Positions 1 to 9,551 of a stretch of 64,000 bases of DNA are shown one piece after another (the first letter of the stretch is position 1; the number at the start of each line of letters is the position of its first letter). The notes beneath the pieces were generated by a model. That model saw nothing but the letters and a program-made list of their open reading frames with translations. It was not told the origin of the DNA and did no database searches. Position numbers and translations under genes: made by a program. This DNA is from Bradyrhizobium jicamae (GTDB lineage: Bacteria > Pseudomonadota > Alphaproteobacteria > Rhizobiales > Xanthobacteraceae), in contig NZ_LLXZ01000102.1 in NCBI RefSeq assembly GCF_001440395.1, positions 92,482 to 156,481 of the forward strand, given 5' to 3'.

Positions 1-795
1 CGCTACGGAGCGCCGCTCTGCCCAAAGACCACCATTGTTGATGGCGACTTTGAAGAGCTTGTCGATGCAGAGCTGGTGATGATTACCGCCGGCATCAACG
101 AAAAGGCCGGCGGCGCCACCGAACGCGACGATCCGCAAGGCAGGTTGCGGTTGCTCGACAGGAATGCCGAAATCTATCAAGAGATCGTTCCACGCATTGT
201 GCACGCCGCGCCTCGCGCCGTGATATTGGTCGTGACCGATCCGCCGGATCCGCTCGCCGATATTGCGCGCGCAAGCGCAAGCCATGATCGCGTGCTGAGC
301 ACCGGTACTTTTCTGGATTCCTTGCGCTTCCGCGTCCATTTGGCGGCGCATTTCGACATCGATGCCAATCAGGTGGAGGCGCAGGTGATCGGCGAACATG
401 GGATCTCGCAGGTATTTCTCTGGTCAACCGCCCGGATCGCCGGCGTGCCGGTCGGCGAGATCGTCGGAATTCGTGGCCGCGTGCCTCACTGTTTGCGCCG
501 GCGGGTCGAGGCAGACGTTCGTTACGCGAATATCTCTATCATCGAAGGCAACGACGCGAGCCAATTTGGCATTGGCATCGTTGCGGCGAGGATTGCGGAA
601 ATTGTTCTTCGCGATGAGCGAGCGGTGATTCCGATTGGCAGCTATAATGACAGGTTTCGTGTCACTCTGTCACTTCCGAGCGTCGTCGGGCGCGAGGGCG
701 TGCTTCGAGTTTTCGAGCCCGAGATGTCCGCCGAGGAGCAGCGGGCGCTGGAACTCGGCGCGGCCAAGTTGAGGAAGTCGCTAGGTCGTCGGTAG
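1..795 (+). CDS. Lactate/malate dehydrogenase family protein, 5' end outside window
   Basis: The reading frame is open from base 1, so the N-terminal Rossmann part lies upstream of the window. The visible part carries the family landmarks: VMITAGINEKAG, then the GTFLDSLRFR substrate/dimer segment and GEHG with the catalytic histidine. The enzyme would interconvert a 2-hydroxy acid and a 2-oxo acid with NAD in the cytosol. One oddity is VVTDPPDPL where the family normally has VTNP, so the conserved Asn near the nicotinamide is Asp here. The choice between lactate and malate as substrate cannot be made without the missing N-terminus. Confidence 0.8.
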   Translation, partial: RYGAPLCPKTTIVDGDFEELVDAELVMITAGINEKAGGATERDDPQGRLRLLDRNAEIYQEIVPRIVHAAPRAVILVVTDPPDPLADIARASASHDRVLSTGTFLDSLRFRVHLAAHFDIDANQVEAQVIGEHGISQVFLWSTARIAGVPVGEIVGIRGRVPHCLRRRVEADVRYANISIIEGNDASQFGIGIVAARIAEIVLRDERAVIPIGSYNDRFRVTLSLPSVVGREGVLRVFEPEMSAEEQRALELGAAKLRKSLGRR

Positions 796-1160
796 ACAGC
801 CGAGGGGACGACGGGAAGCATGTTGTCGGGCTGCAGCGCCGAATGGGAAATTCGCCCGCTGTCAAAGCTGATTGAAAAACCAATCCGTCAGGAGGGTGCA
901 CAGCTCACGTGACCCTATGCTTCCACCCGCTCGCGGCTGTGGATGCCGCGAGTCCAGGCGTAACCCTGGCCATGCATCGACACGTGGGTTGCCTGGCTTA
1001 CGACCAGGCTGCGCATGCACGCTGCGCGTAGTAGTCGGCGAGGGAACTCGGCACGTTGTCCGGTTGGCGCGCCGCGAGCGCGTCAAGAGCGCCATGACGA
1101 TTCGATGTGGCAGCCTGAAAGGACCGAGCCGGTAGGGTTGGACCTGAAGTCCACGCCACG

Positions 1161-1259
1161 CACCAAGATGTCGCAACTTCGAAGGGCGGCGTGATAAAGA
1201 TCATTTTCACGTATGTGCGAGAAAATCGCGCGAAACTGACGGCCATCAAGGGGGAGGCC
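1161..1259. repeat. Diverged upstream repeat, copy A
   Basis: This segment resembles 40634-40737. Both contain a CGCACCA...GCAACTTCGAAG...GCG..GTGATAA.GATCA..TTT core followed by GCGAAACTGACG and an AAGGGRG run. Copy A precedes the DUF1931 gene. Copy B lies upstream of the minus-strand DUF2188 gene. The similarity is by eye, with small indels, and suggests a duplicated promoter region. Confidence 0.5.
1236..1249. promoter_or_regulatory. FNR/FixK-like palindrome, DUF1931 promoter
   Basis: CTGAC-GGCC-ATCAA. Its centre is about 56 bp before the ATG at 1299. It lies inside repeat copy A. Confidence 0.6.
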
Positions 1260-1298
1260 GGCCTGCGCACGGCATCTTGCGGCGAGGAGACCGCTGCC

Positions 1299-1787
1299 AT
1301 GATGATCGCCGCCGTGCAATCGAACCAGCCGCCCGCCAGCCATGTTATGAGCATCGCGAGATTCGAGCGATTTTTTCGGATCGCCGCCAGCCTCGATGTC
1401 GACAAGCAGGACCTCAAGCGCTACAGCGATTTCATCAACCAAAAACTTTATGATCTCCTGCTGCGGGCCCAGGCGATCGCCAAGGCGAACGGCCGTGTGA
1501 TACTGGAGCCATTCGACCTGCCAATTACCAAGGGATTGCAGGAATGCATCCACGAGTTCGAGAGACTCGACGAAGAGATCGAGCTGCGGCCGATCCTCGA
1601 CCACCTCGCCACACGCCCGCCGCTTGACCTTGCTTACGGTGAAGATGTCGAGGCTCGCCTACCGGAGATCGTGGGTGGTCTGAGCGTCGCGCTCGCGCGC
1701 ACGTTCAATATCATCGATTCCGGGCTGAAGAATCCATCGGGCGTTCACTGGCGGAAGTGCTTTCGTATTTTCAATCTGCTGCTGTAG
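1299..1787 (+). CDS. DUF1931 family protein (histone-fold-like)
   Basis: 162 residues. The core [19 protein letters not shown] followed by a [17 protein letters not shown] helix and [14 protein letters not shown] matches the DUF1931 family. Structural work on that family has shown a double histone fold, so DNA or partner binding is plausible but not shown. The open frame runs back to 1191. I start at ATG 1299 because GGCGAGGAGA sits 8 bp upstream; ATG 1347 is an alternative. It ends 62 bp before a universal stress protein gene and may be co-transcribed with it. Confidence 0.75.
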   Translation: MMIAAVQSNQPPASHVMSIARFERFFRIAASLDVDKQDLKRYSDFINQKLYDLLLRAQAIAKANGRVILEPFDLPITKGLQECIHEFERLDEEIELRPILDHLATRPPLDLAYGEDVEARLPEIVGGLSVALARTFNIIDSGLKNPSGVHWRKCFRIFNLLL

Positions 1788-1849
1788 CTGCACGCAAGTG
1801 GCAGAGCAGCCAAACATCGCGACGCCTGTCGTCGAGCGAGGAGAGAGCG

Positions 1850-2665
1850 ATGATCAGGGATGTAATGGTGTGGCTGGACGGCGGCGCCTCCGACGAAATT
1901 CGCCTGGCAGCCGTCGCCGATTTGACCCGGTGGCTCGAGACCCGCGTGGTCATCGGGTTGTATCTCAACGTTCTGCCATTGCCTGGGCCGATCGACGGCG
2001 ACCCCATCGCCACAATTGTCGAGCATGCGCGCGAAACTGGCAATGCGATGGAGGAGGCACTGGCCAAGCGGCTGCGAATGCTGGATCGGACGGTCGAGAT
2101 CCGGCGGTTCGATGTCTTGTCCGATGACGTTGCAAAAATTGCCGCGCGAGAGGCGCGCTCCGCCGACACCTTCGTGGCGCTTCGTCCCAATGGCGCGATG
2201 GATCCGGAGCAGCTCGTCGAAGGCGTGCTGTTCGGCTCGGGCAGGAATGTCTATCTGGTTCCCGAGACGGAGCGGCCGAAGATCGCCTTCGACCGCATTA
2301 TGGTCGCTTGGAACGGGAGCCGGGAAGCGGCTCGTGCGCTTGCCGAAGCGATGCCGTTTCTGCACAAGGCGGAAAAAGTGTCGGTCATCGTTGCGACCGG
2401 CGAAAAGCCTACCGAGGAGGAAGCGGTTATGGGGATCGATGCCGTCAACCATCTTCGACATCATGGAATCGAGGCCAGCCTGCATCGCATCAAGTGCCGC
2501 TCCAGCGAAGTCGCGCCGCAATTGATGGCGGAGGCCGAGCGCCGGAAGGCGAACCTTATTGTCATGGGCGGATATGGTCATATGCGCCTGCGCGAGCGGC
2601 TGCTTGGCGGCGTGACCTACAGCCTGATGCATGAAGCGCCTGTCCCGCTGCTGATGGCGCACTAG
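1850..2665 (+). CDS. Universal stress protein, tandem UspA domains
   Basis: 271 residues starting [12 protein letters not shown], with GAGGAGAG as ribosome binding site just upstream. The second half has [15 protein letters not shown] and ends with [20 protein letters not shown], the G-2x-G-9x-G(S/T)-type ATP-binding pattern of UspA. Such proteins are cytosolic stress and persistence factors of mostly unknown mechanism. It follows the DUF1931 gene by 62 bp and is followed after 38 bp by the thioredoxin reductase fusion, so 1299-4446 is probably one operon. A homologous USP lies at 30117-30950. Confidence 0.85.
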   Translation: MIRDVMVWLDGGASDEIRLAAVADLTRWLETRVVIGLYLNVLPLPGPIDGDPIATIVEHARETGNAMEEALAKRLRMLDRTVEIRRFDVLSDDVAKIAAREARSADTFVALRPNGAMDPEQLVEGVLFGSGRNVYLVPETERPKIAFDRIMVAWNGSREAARALAEAMPFLHKAEKVSVIVATGEKPTEEEAVMGIDAVNHLRHHGIEASLHRIKCRSSEVAPQLMAEAERRKANLIVMGGYGHMRLRERLLGGVTYSLMHEAPVPLLMAH

Positions 2666-2703
2666 CGTGGCGGGAACTCTCGTCTCCGACAGCGAGATTG
2701 CAA

Positions 2704-4446
2704 ATGCCGACGATTGATGACCGCCGCGAACAGATGTTTCCCAAGCTGGCGCCGCATGAAATCGATCGTCTTCGCCGCTTCGGCACGGTGCGGTACTACC
2801 ATGCCGGCGAAGCGCTGTTCGTGACCGGAGAAGTCGCGCCGGGCATGTGTGTGCTGATCAAGGGCTCGGTGCGGGTCGTCAGGCGCGATCCGCTAGGCCA
2901 TTGCGCCCCGATTGTGGAGCAGGGACCCGGTGAATTCGTCGCCGAAGTGGGACAGTTGTCAGGCCAGCCTGCCTTTGTCGATGTTTACGCCATCGACGAT
3001 GTCCAAGCGCTCTTGATCCCGCCGGAGAATTTACGTGCGTTGATGATTGGGGAGCCCGAACTCGGTGAGCGGATCATGCGGGCTTTGATCCTCCGCCGCG
3101 TCGCGCTGCTCGAGGCCGGCGCCGGTGGTCCGGTCCTAATCGGCCCGGAATCGAGCCCTGACGTCGTGCGTCTGCAGGGCTTTCTCGCCCGCAATGCGTA
3201 TCCACATCAATTGCTAGATCCAGCAAAAGACCCCGACGCGGCGAAGCTTGTTCAGCAATATGCTCCAAATCCGGCAGACCTGCCGCTTGCCGTGTGTCCG
3301 AAGGGAACGATCCTGAAAAATCCGAGCGAGGCAGAGCTGGCGCGAGCGCTTGGAATGGTGCCGATCGACGACAAGAGCCGAACCTATGACGTAGCAGTCG
3401 TTGGCGCTGGCCCGGCGGGCCTTTCGACGGCGGTCTATGCCGCATCAGAGGGCTTGTCGGTCGTCGTCTTCGACGCCCGTGCCTTCGGCGGGCAAGCCGG
3501 GGCCAGCGCGCGGATCGAGAACTATCTCGGTTTTCCCGCCGGCATATCCGGCCAAGCGCTCACCGGCCGCGCCTACGTCCAGGCGCAGAAATTTGGCGCG
3601 CGGATGGTGATCCCTGCGGGCATATCGCGGCTCGATTCGAGTGAATCGCCGTTCACGCTGCACCTGGAGGATAGGCGGCTTGTGAGAGCCTCGACGGTGG
3701 TGGTTGCGAGCGGTGCCCGCTACCGCCGCCTCAACGTGCCGAATCTGTCGAATTTCGAGGGACGCGGTGTTTGGTATTGGGCTTCGCCGATCGAGGCACG
3801 CCTGTGTCGGGGCGAGGAGATCGTCCTAGTCGGAGGCGGAAATTCAGCGGGCCAGGCCGCCGTATTCCTGCGCAACTTCGCAAAAAAAATCTGGATGCTG
3901 GTCCGTGGACCAAGCCTCACAGAGAGCATGTCGCGCTACCTGATCGACCGCATTGCGAATCTCGACAATATCGAGGTGCTGACTCACACGGAGGTGGTCG
4001 CGCTTTATGGCAGCCGGGCAGGGCAATTGGAACGCATACGCTGGCGCAACAGCTCGACCGGCGAGGAAACCGAGAAGCCGATCCGCCACCTCTTCCTCTT
4101 CATCGGCGCGGAACCGGCAACGGCTTGGCTTAAGGACGCCGGGATCGCGTTGGACAGCAAGAATTTTGTGCTGACGGGATGGGACGCTCCCTCTACCATC
4201 CGCTCGAAGAGTGGCGCTGGCCGTCCGTTGCTGCTCGAAACCAGCGTAGGCGGTGTATTCGCCGCCGGCGACGTGCGATCCGGGTCGGTCAAGCGCGTGG
4301 GTGCTGCGATCGGTGAGGGTGCCGTCGTCGGGGCGGAGCTACACATTGCGCTTGCCAACGGCCGAGTGCGAGACGAGAGTGAGCGAAGCGCCAGTCAAGA
4401 CGCGCGCGAAGCCGCAAGCGCACTTGCAGTCCAATCACCGCAGTGA
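2704..4446 (+). CDS. Cyclic-nucleotide-binding / thioredoxin-reductase-like fusion
   Basis: 580 residues from ATG 2704; a TTG at 2698 is less likely. Residues about 10-135 form a cNMP-binding (Crp-type) beta barrel without a helix-turn-helix. Residues about 145-220 look like a glutaredoxin/thioredoxin-like segment. From about 225 there is a class II FAD oxidoreductase with VGAGPAGLSTAVY (about 232) and VGGGNSAGQAAVF (about 375). Where thioredoxin reductases have the redox CxxC, this protein reads YWASPIEARLC, so the dithiol is absent. A classical thioredoxin reductase role is therefore doubtful; a flavin reductase or ligand-gated oxidoreductase is more likely. Confidence 0.85.
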   Translation: MPTIDDRREQMFPKLAPHEIDRLRRFGTVRYYHAGEALFVTGEVAPGMCVLIKGSVRVVRRDPLGHCAPIVEQGPGEFVAEVGQLSGQPAFVDVYAIDDVQALLIPPENLRALMIGEPELGERIMRALILRRVALLEAGAGGPVLIGPESSPDVVRLQGFLARNAYPHQLLDPAKDPDAAKLVQQYAPNPADLPLAVCPKGTILKNPSEAELARALGMVPIDDKSRTYDVAVVGAGPAGLSTAVYAASEGLSVVVFDARAFGGQAGASARIENYLGFPAGISGQALTGRAYVQAQKFGARMVIPAGISRLDSSESPFTLHLEDRRLVRASTVVVASGARYRRLNVPNLSNFEGRGVWYWASPIEARLCRGEEIVLVGGGNSAGQAAVFLRNFAKKIWMLVRGPSLTESMSRYLIDRIANLDNIEVLTHTEVVALYGSRAGQLERIRWRNSSTGEETEKPIRHLFLFIGAEPATAWLKDAGIALDSKNFVLTGWDAPSTIRSKSGAGRPLLLETSVGGVFAAGDVRSGSVKRVGAAIGEGAVVGAELHIALANGRVRDESERSASQDAREAASALAVQSPQ

Positions 4447-4489
4447 GCAGCGGCGATGCCGAGATGCATCGTGGCCACGACTTGCGAAA

Positions 4490-4503
4490 ATGACCATCGT
4501 CAA
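4490..4503. promoter_or_regulatory. FNR/FixK-like palindrome, weaker
   Basis: ATGAC-CATC-GTCAA, one outer mismatch. It sits about 217 bp before ATG 4714 and 134 bp before a perfect copy, so it may be a secondary site or chance. Confidence 0.35.
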
Positions 4504-4636
4504 GGTCGGCAGCGGTCGACTGGATACGATCCCGTTCGGATATCGCGCTGCTGCCGCGACTACGAGTGCTGTTCGAATGCGATCATGAAAGCCACCGTCC
4601 CGGACGGTCGCGATTTCCAAACAGGCCACCGATATC

Positions 4637-4650
4637 TTGACGGCGGTCAA
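4637..4650. promoter_or_regulatory. FNR/FixK-like palindrome, exact
   Basis: TTGAC-GGCG-GTCAA, an exact match to the window consensus. Its centre is 70 bp before ATG 4714. It could also serve zwf and the GH15 gene if these are co-transcribed. Confidence 0.7.
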
Positions 4651-4713
4651 GGGACCGCTCGGCGGTTTGCGGCATCATCGGTTAGGGTCAGGGAAACCAG
4701 CGGAGAAAAATCC

Positions 4714-5163
4714 ATGTGCGACTACAGCCTACATGCCGTTACGTCACGTCCCGCAAAGGTTGGAGAGAGTTTGGTGTCGACCAGCTTTTACGGCACAACG
4801 ACCCGCGGCTTCGCCGCCAAAGACGAGCCCACCGTCGCCATTTGTCTGCTGCCCGGTACGGAACTAGGATTCGAGCAGGACGTAAAATACAATCGCAACT
4901 GGTTGTTGACCAAGAGCGCGGGCTTCCGTGTCGCCCAATTCTGCGTGATCCAACCGAAACCGCCGAAGCAGCACCACGATGCCTTGCTGTTTCCCGACGG
5001 CACCATCGTTCTTGTGAATCTCCTGTCGGAAGGACAGCAAGCTCGGGTGCTTCAATTGCCAGCCATCCGCCCGGCAAAGAAGAGCGGGGCTCACGCTGAG
5101 CACGCCCCTGTCTATGCGGCCGAGCAGGATGACCGCGTTGAGATCGAATCCGCTCAACAGTGA
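4714..5163 (+). CDS. Conserved hypothetical protein, MCDYSLHAV family
   Basis: 149 residues beginning MCDYSLHAVTSRPAKVGE; the frame is open from 4456, but a GGAGAAAA ribosome binding site lies just before 4714. I recognise no catalytic motif. The middle reads like a small beta-rich domain (LFPDGTIVLVNLLSEGQQARVLQLP) and the C-terminus is hydrophilic. Similar short proteins with the same N-terminal signature occur in rhizobial genomes, from memory. It stands alone between an FNR-like site and zwf. Confidence 0.6.
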   Translation: MCDYSLHAVTSRPAKVGESLVSTSFYGTTTRGFAAKDEPTVAICLLPGTELGFEQDVKYNRNWLLTKSAGFRVAQFCVIQPKPPKQHHDALLFPDGTIVLVNLLSEGQQARVLQLPAIRPAKKSGAHAEHAPVYAAEQDDRVEIESAQQ

Positions 5164-5252
5164 TCATGGGCCTCGGCGGATAATTGGTGCTGTTCCCGTC
5201 CTCAGGGGCGCAGAGGGCGACGTGATATCGTCAACCCCACGGTCAGCCGTTC

Positions 5253-6761
5253 GTGAGAAACTTCCAGCCCTGCCAGAAGCCGCAATCCTGCGCCCTTGTC
5301 ATCTTCGGTGTCACGGGAGACCTGACCAAACGGCTGGTGATCCCTTCGCTTTACAATCTTGCGGCAGCCGAACTATTGCCGGAAAGATTCTGCGTCGTCG
5401 GCGTCGCGCGCTGCGGCATATTGAACGAAGCGCTGCGCGAGAGCCTAATGAAGGGCCTGCATCAGTTCGCGACCCGTCCCGTGGAAGACAAGGTCGCGAA
5501 TCGCCTTCTGGAATGCATCACCTCTGTCGAGGCCGATCCCGACGACGGCCCTTCTTTCGATCGTCTCAAGGAGCAGCTTGAGCGGCTGGAATCCGCGCGC
5601 GACACCGGGGGCAATCGGCTGTTTTATTTGGCGACACCGCCTGATGTCTTTGCGCCGATCGTGCGCCAGCTCGGCCGTCTCGGCTTGTTGAAGGAGGATC
5701 ACGGCGCCTGGCGGCGGCTCGTGATCGAAAAGCCGTTTGGAACCGATCTGGCGTCGGCGCGCGCGCTGAATGCGGAATTGTTGAACATCCTCAACGAACA
5801 CCAGATCTACCGAATCGATCATTACCTGGGCAAAGAGACCGTCCAGAACATCCTGGTGCTGCGCTTCGCCAACGGAATGTTCGAGCCGATCTGGAACCGC
5901 CATCACATCGATCACGTACAGATCATTGTGGATGAGCAGCTCGGTGTTGGCCACCGCGGTAGCTTTTATGACGCGACCGGCGCGCTGCGCGACATGGTGC
6001 CGAACCATCTGTTTCAGCTGTTATCGCTAATTGCCATGGAGCCGCCGAGACATTTCGATGCCCATAACGTGCGTTCGGAAAAGGACGGAGTGCTGGCGGC
6101 GATCCAGACTCAGAGCGAAGAGGAAGCACTGAAAAACTCCGTGCGCGGCCAGTACACTGCCGGGAAAATCGGCGACACCGAGATTCCGGATTACCGAAAG
6201 ACTCCGGGCGTCAGGCCCGACAGCGCTACGGAGACCTACGTTGCGATGAAATTGAATATTGACAACTGGCGCTGGGCCGGAGTCCCCTTCTACCTGCGGA
6301 CGGGCAAGGCGCTCGCCATGAAGCACACGGAAGTGGCGATCAAATTCCGCGAGACGCCCTTTGCGATGTTTCGATGCACGCCCGTCGAGCAACTGGCTGA
6401 GAACTATCTCGTTATCTGCGTCGAGCCGACCGAAGGTATCACGCTGCAATTCAACACCAAGGTGCCGGGGCCAGTGATCAGGATCGACGGCGTACAAATG
6501 AAGTTTCTCTACAAGGATTACTTCAAGTCCGAGCCCGCGACTGGATATGAGACCTTGATCTACGATTGCATGATCGGCGACAACATTCTGTTTCAACGCG
6601 CCGACGGCGTGGAAGCCGGCTGGCGGGCGGTTCAGCCGTTCCTCGATGCCTGGAAAAGAGTCGGCAGCAAGGGGCTGGAATTCTATCCTGCGGGCAGCGA
6701 GGGGCCCCCGGGGGCGTTCGAACTTTTGAAGCGCGATGGCCGAAGCTGGCGGAAGCTCTGA
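5253..6761 (+). CDS. zwf: Glucose-6-phosphate 1-dehydrogenase
   Basis: 502 residues, normal length for the family. It shows the N-terminal dinucleotide motif VIFGVTGDLTKR (about 16-27) and the signature RIDHYLGKE (about 186) with the catalytic His. It oxidises glucose 6-phosphate to 6-phosphogluconolactone with NADP, giving NADPH for redox defence. The start is GTG 5253. The next gene is a GH15 glucan hydrolase, which could supply glucose. No pgl or gnd gene is adjacent, so this is an isolated copy. Confidence 0.95.
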   Translation: MRNFQPCQKPQSCALVIFGVTGDLTKRLVIPSLYNLAAAELLPERFCVVGVARCGILNEALRESLMKGLHQFATRPVEDKVANRLLECITSVEADPDDGPSFDRLKEQLERLESARDTGGNRLFYLATPPDVFAPIVRQLGRLGLLKEDHGAWRRLVIEKPFGTDLASARALNAELLNILNEHQIYRIDHYLGKETVQNILVLRFANGMFEPIWNRHHIDHVQIIVDEQLGVGHRGSFYDATGALRDMVPNHLFQLLSLIAMEPPRHFDAHNVRSEKDGVLAAIQTQSEEEALKNSVRGQYTAGKIGDTEIPDYRKTPGVRPDSATETYVAMKLNIDNWRWAGVPFYLRTGKALAMKHTEVAIKFRETPFAMFRCTPVEQLAENYLVICVEPTEGITLQFNTKVPGPVIRIDGVQMKFLYKDYFKSEPATGYETLIYDCMIGDNILFQRADGVEAGWRAVQPFLDAWKRVGSKGLEFYPAGSEGPPGAFELLKRDGRSWRKL

Positions 6762-6969
6762 CGGCGATGCGCTTGTGGAAACAGCCGCCGGGCGGTGTGG
6801 GCAAGGATCGAGTGTCGACCGCGATACCGTAGATCCGCTTACTCGTCGCTTATCAAGAGATATGAGCACCGGCAGTGCTCAAGGAGGCTGTGCTTCGACG
6901 AAGGGAATTTAGGGATTATATCTGAGAGCGGCAGCGCGGGCAGCGAGCCCAGGCGGCGGAGAGGCGTGT

Positions 6970-8790
6970 ATGGCGCTCAAAATCGAAAACTATGCGATGA
7001 TCGGCGACTGCAAGACAGCAGCCATGGTCGGGCACAACGGCTCGATCGATTGGCTGTGCTTGCCGAGATTTGATTCGGCTGCGTGCTTTGCCGCTCTGCT
7101 TGGCGACGCAGAAAATGGACGGTGGCTCATTGCACCGAAGGATGAGCCGATCGAGACGCTGCGGCGCTACCGTGCAGGCACGCTGGTCCTCGAAACGGAA
7201 TTCAGAACGAAGGGTGGCAGTGCGACGCTGATCGATTTCATGGTACCGGCAGACCGCGCGGAGCTTGTGCGCATCGTTGTCGGTGGACAGGGGAGGGTGG
7301 AGTTTCGCGCCGAATTTGTGGCGCGCTTCAACTACGGGGAGACGGTGCCGTGGGTCACCCGGCTCAATGACGGCGGCATCAGCGCAATCGCTGGTCCGGA
7401 GCGTCTGGTGCTGCGTGCGGCAGCGGCACTTCATGGTGAGGATCTGAAGACAGTTAGTGAGTTTGCGGTCGAGGCAGGAGCGTCAATCCCGTTTGTTCTC
7501 TCCTACGGACCATCGTTTCAAGATCCCCTGGCGGCGATTGATGCCTTCGATGCTCTGAAGCGAACGGAGGCATTCTGGCGGGGGTGGAGTGATCGGTGTC
7601 CTGAGGTCGGCCCCTGGACCGAGCTGGTCAAACGTTCGCTCATTGCATTGAAGGCCCTGACCTACGCCCCGACCGGCGGGATTATCGCGGCCCCAACGAC
7701 TTCGCTGCCGGAGCTTATTGGTGGAATCAGGAATTGGGACTATCGCTTCTGCTGGCTACGCGATGCCACCTTCACGCTGCTGGCCCTGATGCATCTCGGA
7801 TACTATGACGAAGCGCGGGCGTGGCGGGACTGGCTCCTTCGCACCGTGGCCGGTAGCCCGGAGCAGGTTCAGATCGTTTACGGCGTAGGGGGCGAGCGCT
7901 GGCTGCCGGAGCTCACCGTTCCGTGGCTGGCGGGCTACGAGAGATCTTCGCCGGTGCGCATCGGAAACGCGGCCTACCAGCAGCTTCAGCTGGACGTTCT
8001 CGGCGAGGTCGCCGATGCCATGTTCCAGGCTAGGAAGGGTGGAATAGGTCTAACTGAACGTGGCCGAGCCCTGCAGCCCCTCATGTTGAACTATCTCACA
8101 AGCGCCTGGCGAGAAGCGGATCAAGGCATCTGGGAGGTGCGCGGCGAACGACAGCACTTCGTCCATTCGAAGGTCATGGCCTGGGTTGCGTTCGATCGTG
8201 CCGCGAAAGAGTTCGCCGCCGAAGGACCAATCCAGGCAGCTCGACATTGGCGAGCGGTCGCTGACGAAATCCACGCCGACGTGTGCGAACGCGGCTTCGA
8301 CCGCGAGCTCGAAAGTTTCGTGCAGGCTTATGGGTCAAAACGACTCGACGCTGGCCTGCTGCTGATGCCGCTGGTTGGCTTTCTGCCTGCAACCGATCCG
8401 CGCGTGAGGAACACGGTGCGGGCCATCGAGAAAAGACTGTTGGTCAAGGACGAATTTGTTCTGCGGTATGAACGCGCAAATCCTGGTGACGGTCTGCCTC
8501 CAGGAGAGGGCGCATTTCTGGCGTGCAGCTTTTGGCTGGTCGACAATTACATTCTGCAGGGCCGCTATTTGGAGGCCCGCAAGCTGTTCGACCGTCTCCT
8601 CTCGCGTTGCAATGACGTGGGACTGCTCGCCGAGGAATATGATCCGTTCGCCGGCCGCATGCTGGGCAATTTTCCGCAGGCCTACAGCCATGTGGGTTTG
8701 ATCTGTTGCGCCTTGAATCTCACCCGGGGAACGTGCCCTGCTGGGGAGCGCGCCGAGCCGCAGCGCCCGGCGATGCGTCCAATTGCGTAA
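6970..8790 (+). CDS. Glycoside hydrolase family 15 (glucoamylase/trehalase type)
   Basis: 606 residues. The N-terminal beta domain opens with IENYAMIGDCKTAAMVG and GSIDWLCLPRFDS. The (alpha/alpha)6 barrel carries RNWDYRFCWLRDA (about 254), GGERWLPE and, near the C-terminus, EEYDPFAGRMLGNFPQAYSH, where the two acidic catalytic residues of GH15 are expected. It probably releases glucose from an alpha-glucan or trehalose. No signal peptide is visible, so a cytosolic storage-glucan role fits. It lies 208 bp after zwf, linking glucan use to NADPH production. Confidence 0.85.
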   Translation: MALKIENYAMIGDCKTAAMVGHNGSIDWLCLPRFDSAACFAALLGDAENGRWLIAPKDEPIETLRRYRAGTLVLETEFRTKGGSATLIDFMVPADRAELVRIVVGGQGRVEFRAEFVARFNYGETVPWVTRLNDGGISAIAGPERLVLRAAAALHGEDLKTVSEFAVEAGASIPFVLSYGPSFQDPLAAIDAFDALKRTEAFWRGWSDRCPEVGPWTELVKRSLIALKALTYAPTGGIIAAPTTSLPELIGGIRNWDYRFCWLRDATFTLLALMHLGYYDEARAWRDWLLRTVAGSPEQVQIVYGVGGERWLPELTVPWLAGYERSSPVRIGNAAYQQLQLDVLGEVADAMFQARKGGIGLTERGRALQPLMLNYLTSAWREADQGIWEVRGERQHFVHSKVMAWVAFDRAAKEFAAEGPIQAARHWRAVADEIHADVCERGFDRELESFVQAYGSKRLDAGLLLMPLVGFLPATDPRVRNTVRAIEKRLLVKDEFVLRYERANPGDGLPPGEGAFLACSFWLVDNYILQGRYLEARKLFDRLLSRCNDVGLLAEEYDPFAGRMLGNFPQAYSHVGLICCALNLTRGTCPAGERAEPQRPAMRPIA

Positions 8791-8984
8791 GCCGAAGCGG
8801 GGCCGGACTGACGTAGACGTTCCTGCTGAACGGCGATCCACCGGCAGTGCCAACCAGCCATTCTGCTTCCTCGAATACGATTTTTGTGCTCCTGCGCGGT
8901 GGCGAAAGCGGGCAATCGTCAAAGACAGATTTCGCCGCTTGAGATGAGGTATTTAAGCGTCTCGAGCAAGCAAAGGAGTAATCA

Positions 8985-9551
8985 ATGGTACTCAACGTGG
9001 TGACGATCAGTGGCAGCCTGCGCAAGGCCTCGTACAATACCGCGCTGATGCGGGCGCTTCCCAAGCTTGCGCCTTCGAATCTTCATCTGTCCGAGGCGCC
9101 GCCATATGACGGCATGCCTCTGTACAATGCGGACGTTCAGGCCGCCGGCTTTCCAGGTGAAGTGACGACCTTCGCCGATGCCATAAGGAAAGCCGATGGC
9201 ATAATCATCGTCTCGCCCGAATACAACTGGACCATCCCCGGGGGCCTGAAGAACGCGCTGGATTGGGTGTCGCGCCTGGAAAATCAACCCTTCAGGGAGA
9301 AGCCAGTCGTCATTCAGTCCGCCACCGGCGGTCCCCTGGGCGGCGCGCGGATGCAGTATCATCTGCGAATGGCACTTACCTATCTCAACGCCTTCGTGTT
9401 TGGGACACCGGAAGTATTCGTCGGACTAGCCCAGACCAAATTTGATCCGCATACGCTGGAATTGAAGGACGAGCCGACAAAGAGGGTGATCGCCGATCAA
9501 CTGGCGGCCTTCGCGAAATTCGCTGCTCGCTTTCAAGGGATGAGCAGATGA
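8985..9551 (+). CDS. NADPH-dependent FMN reductase family protein
   Basis: 188 residues with a flavodoxin-like fold. ISGSLRKASYNTALMRAL near the N-terminus is the FMN phosphate loop, and SPEYNWTIPGGLKNALDW is the family's isoalloxazine-contact motif. Relatives (ChrR/YieF, ArsH types) reduce quinones, chromate or azo dyes with NAD(P)H. The ribosome binding site AAAGGAGT precedes ATG 8985. The 190-bp gap after the GH15 gene leaves a separate promoter possible, but I saw no palindrome there. Confidence 0.85.
   Translation: MVLNVVTISGSLRKASYNTALMRALPKLAPSNLHLSEAPPYDGMPLYNADVQAAGFPGEVTTFADAIRKADGIIIVSPEYNWTIPGGLKNALDWVSRLENQPFREKPVVIQSATGGPLGGARMQYHLRMALTYLNAFVFGTPEVFVGLAQTKFDPHTLELKDEPTKRVIADQLAAFAKFAARFQGMSR

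Larger units (their letters stand above)
796..1298. other. Non-coding stretch before DUF1931 gene
   Basis: I recognise no gene in these 500 bases. They contain a diverged copy of a repeat near 1161-1259 and an FNR/FixK-like palindrome at 1236-1249. A short imperfect inverted repeat lies near 990-1010. Confidence 0.5.

Noticed and set aside
5222..5233. TGATATCGTCAA before zwf
   Set aside because: The spacing between TGA and TCA is 5, not 6, so it is not the island palindrome.
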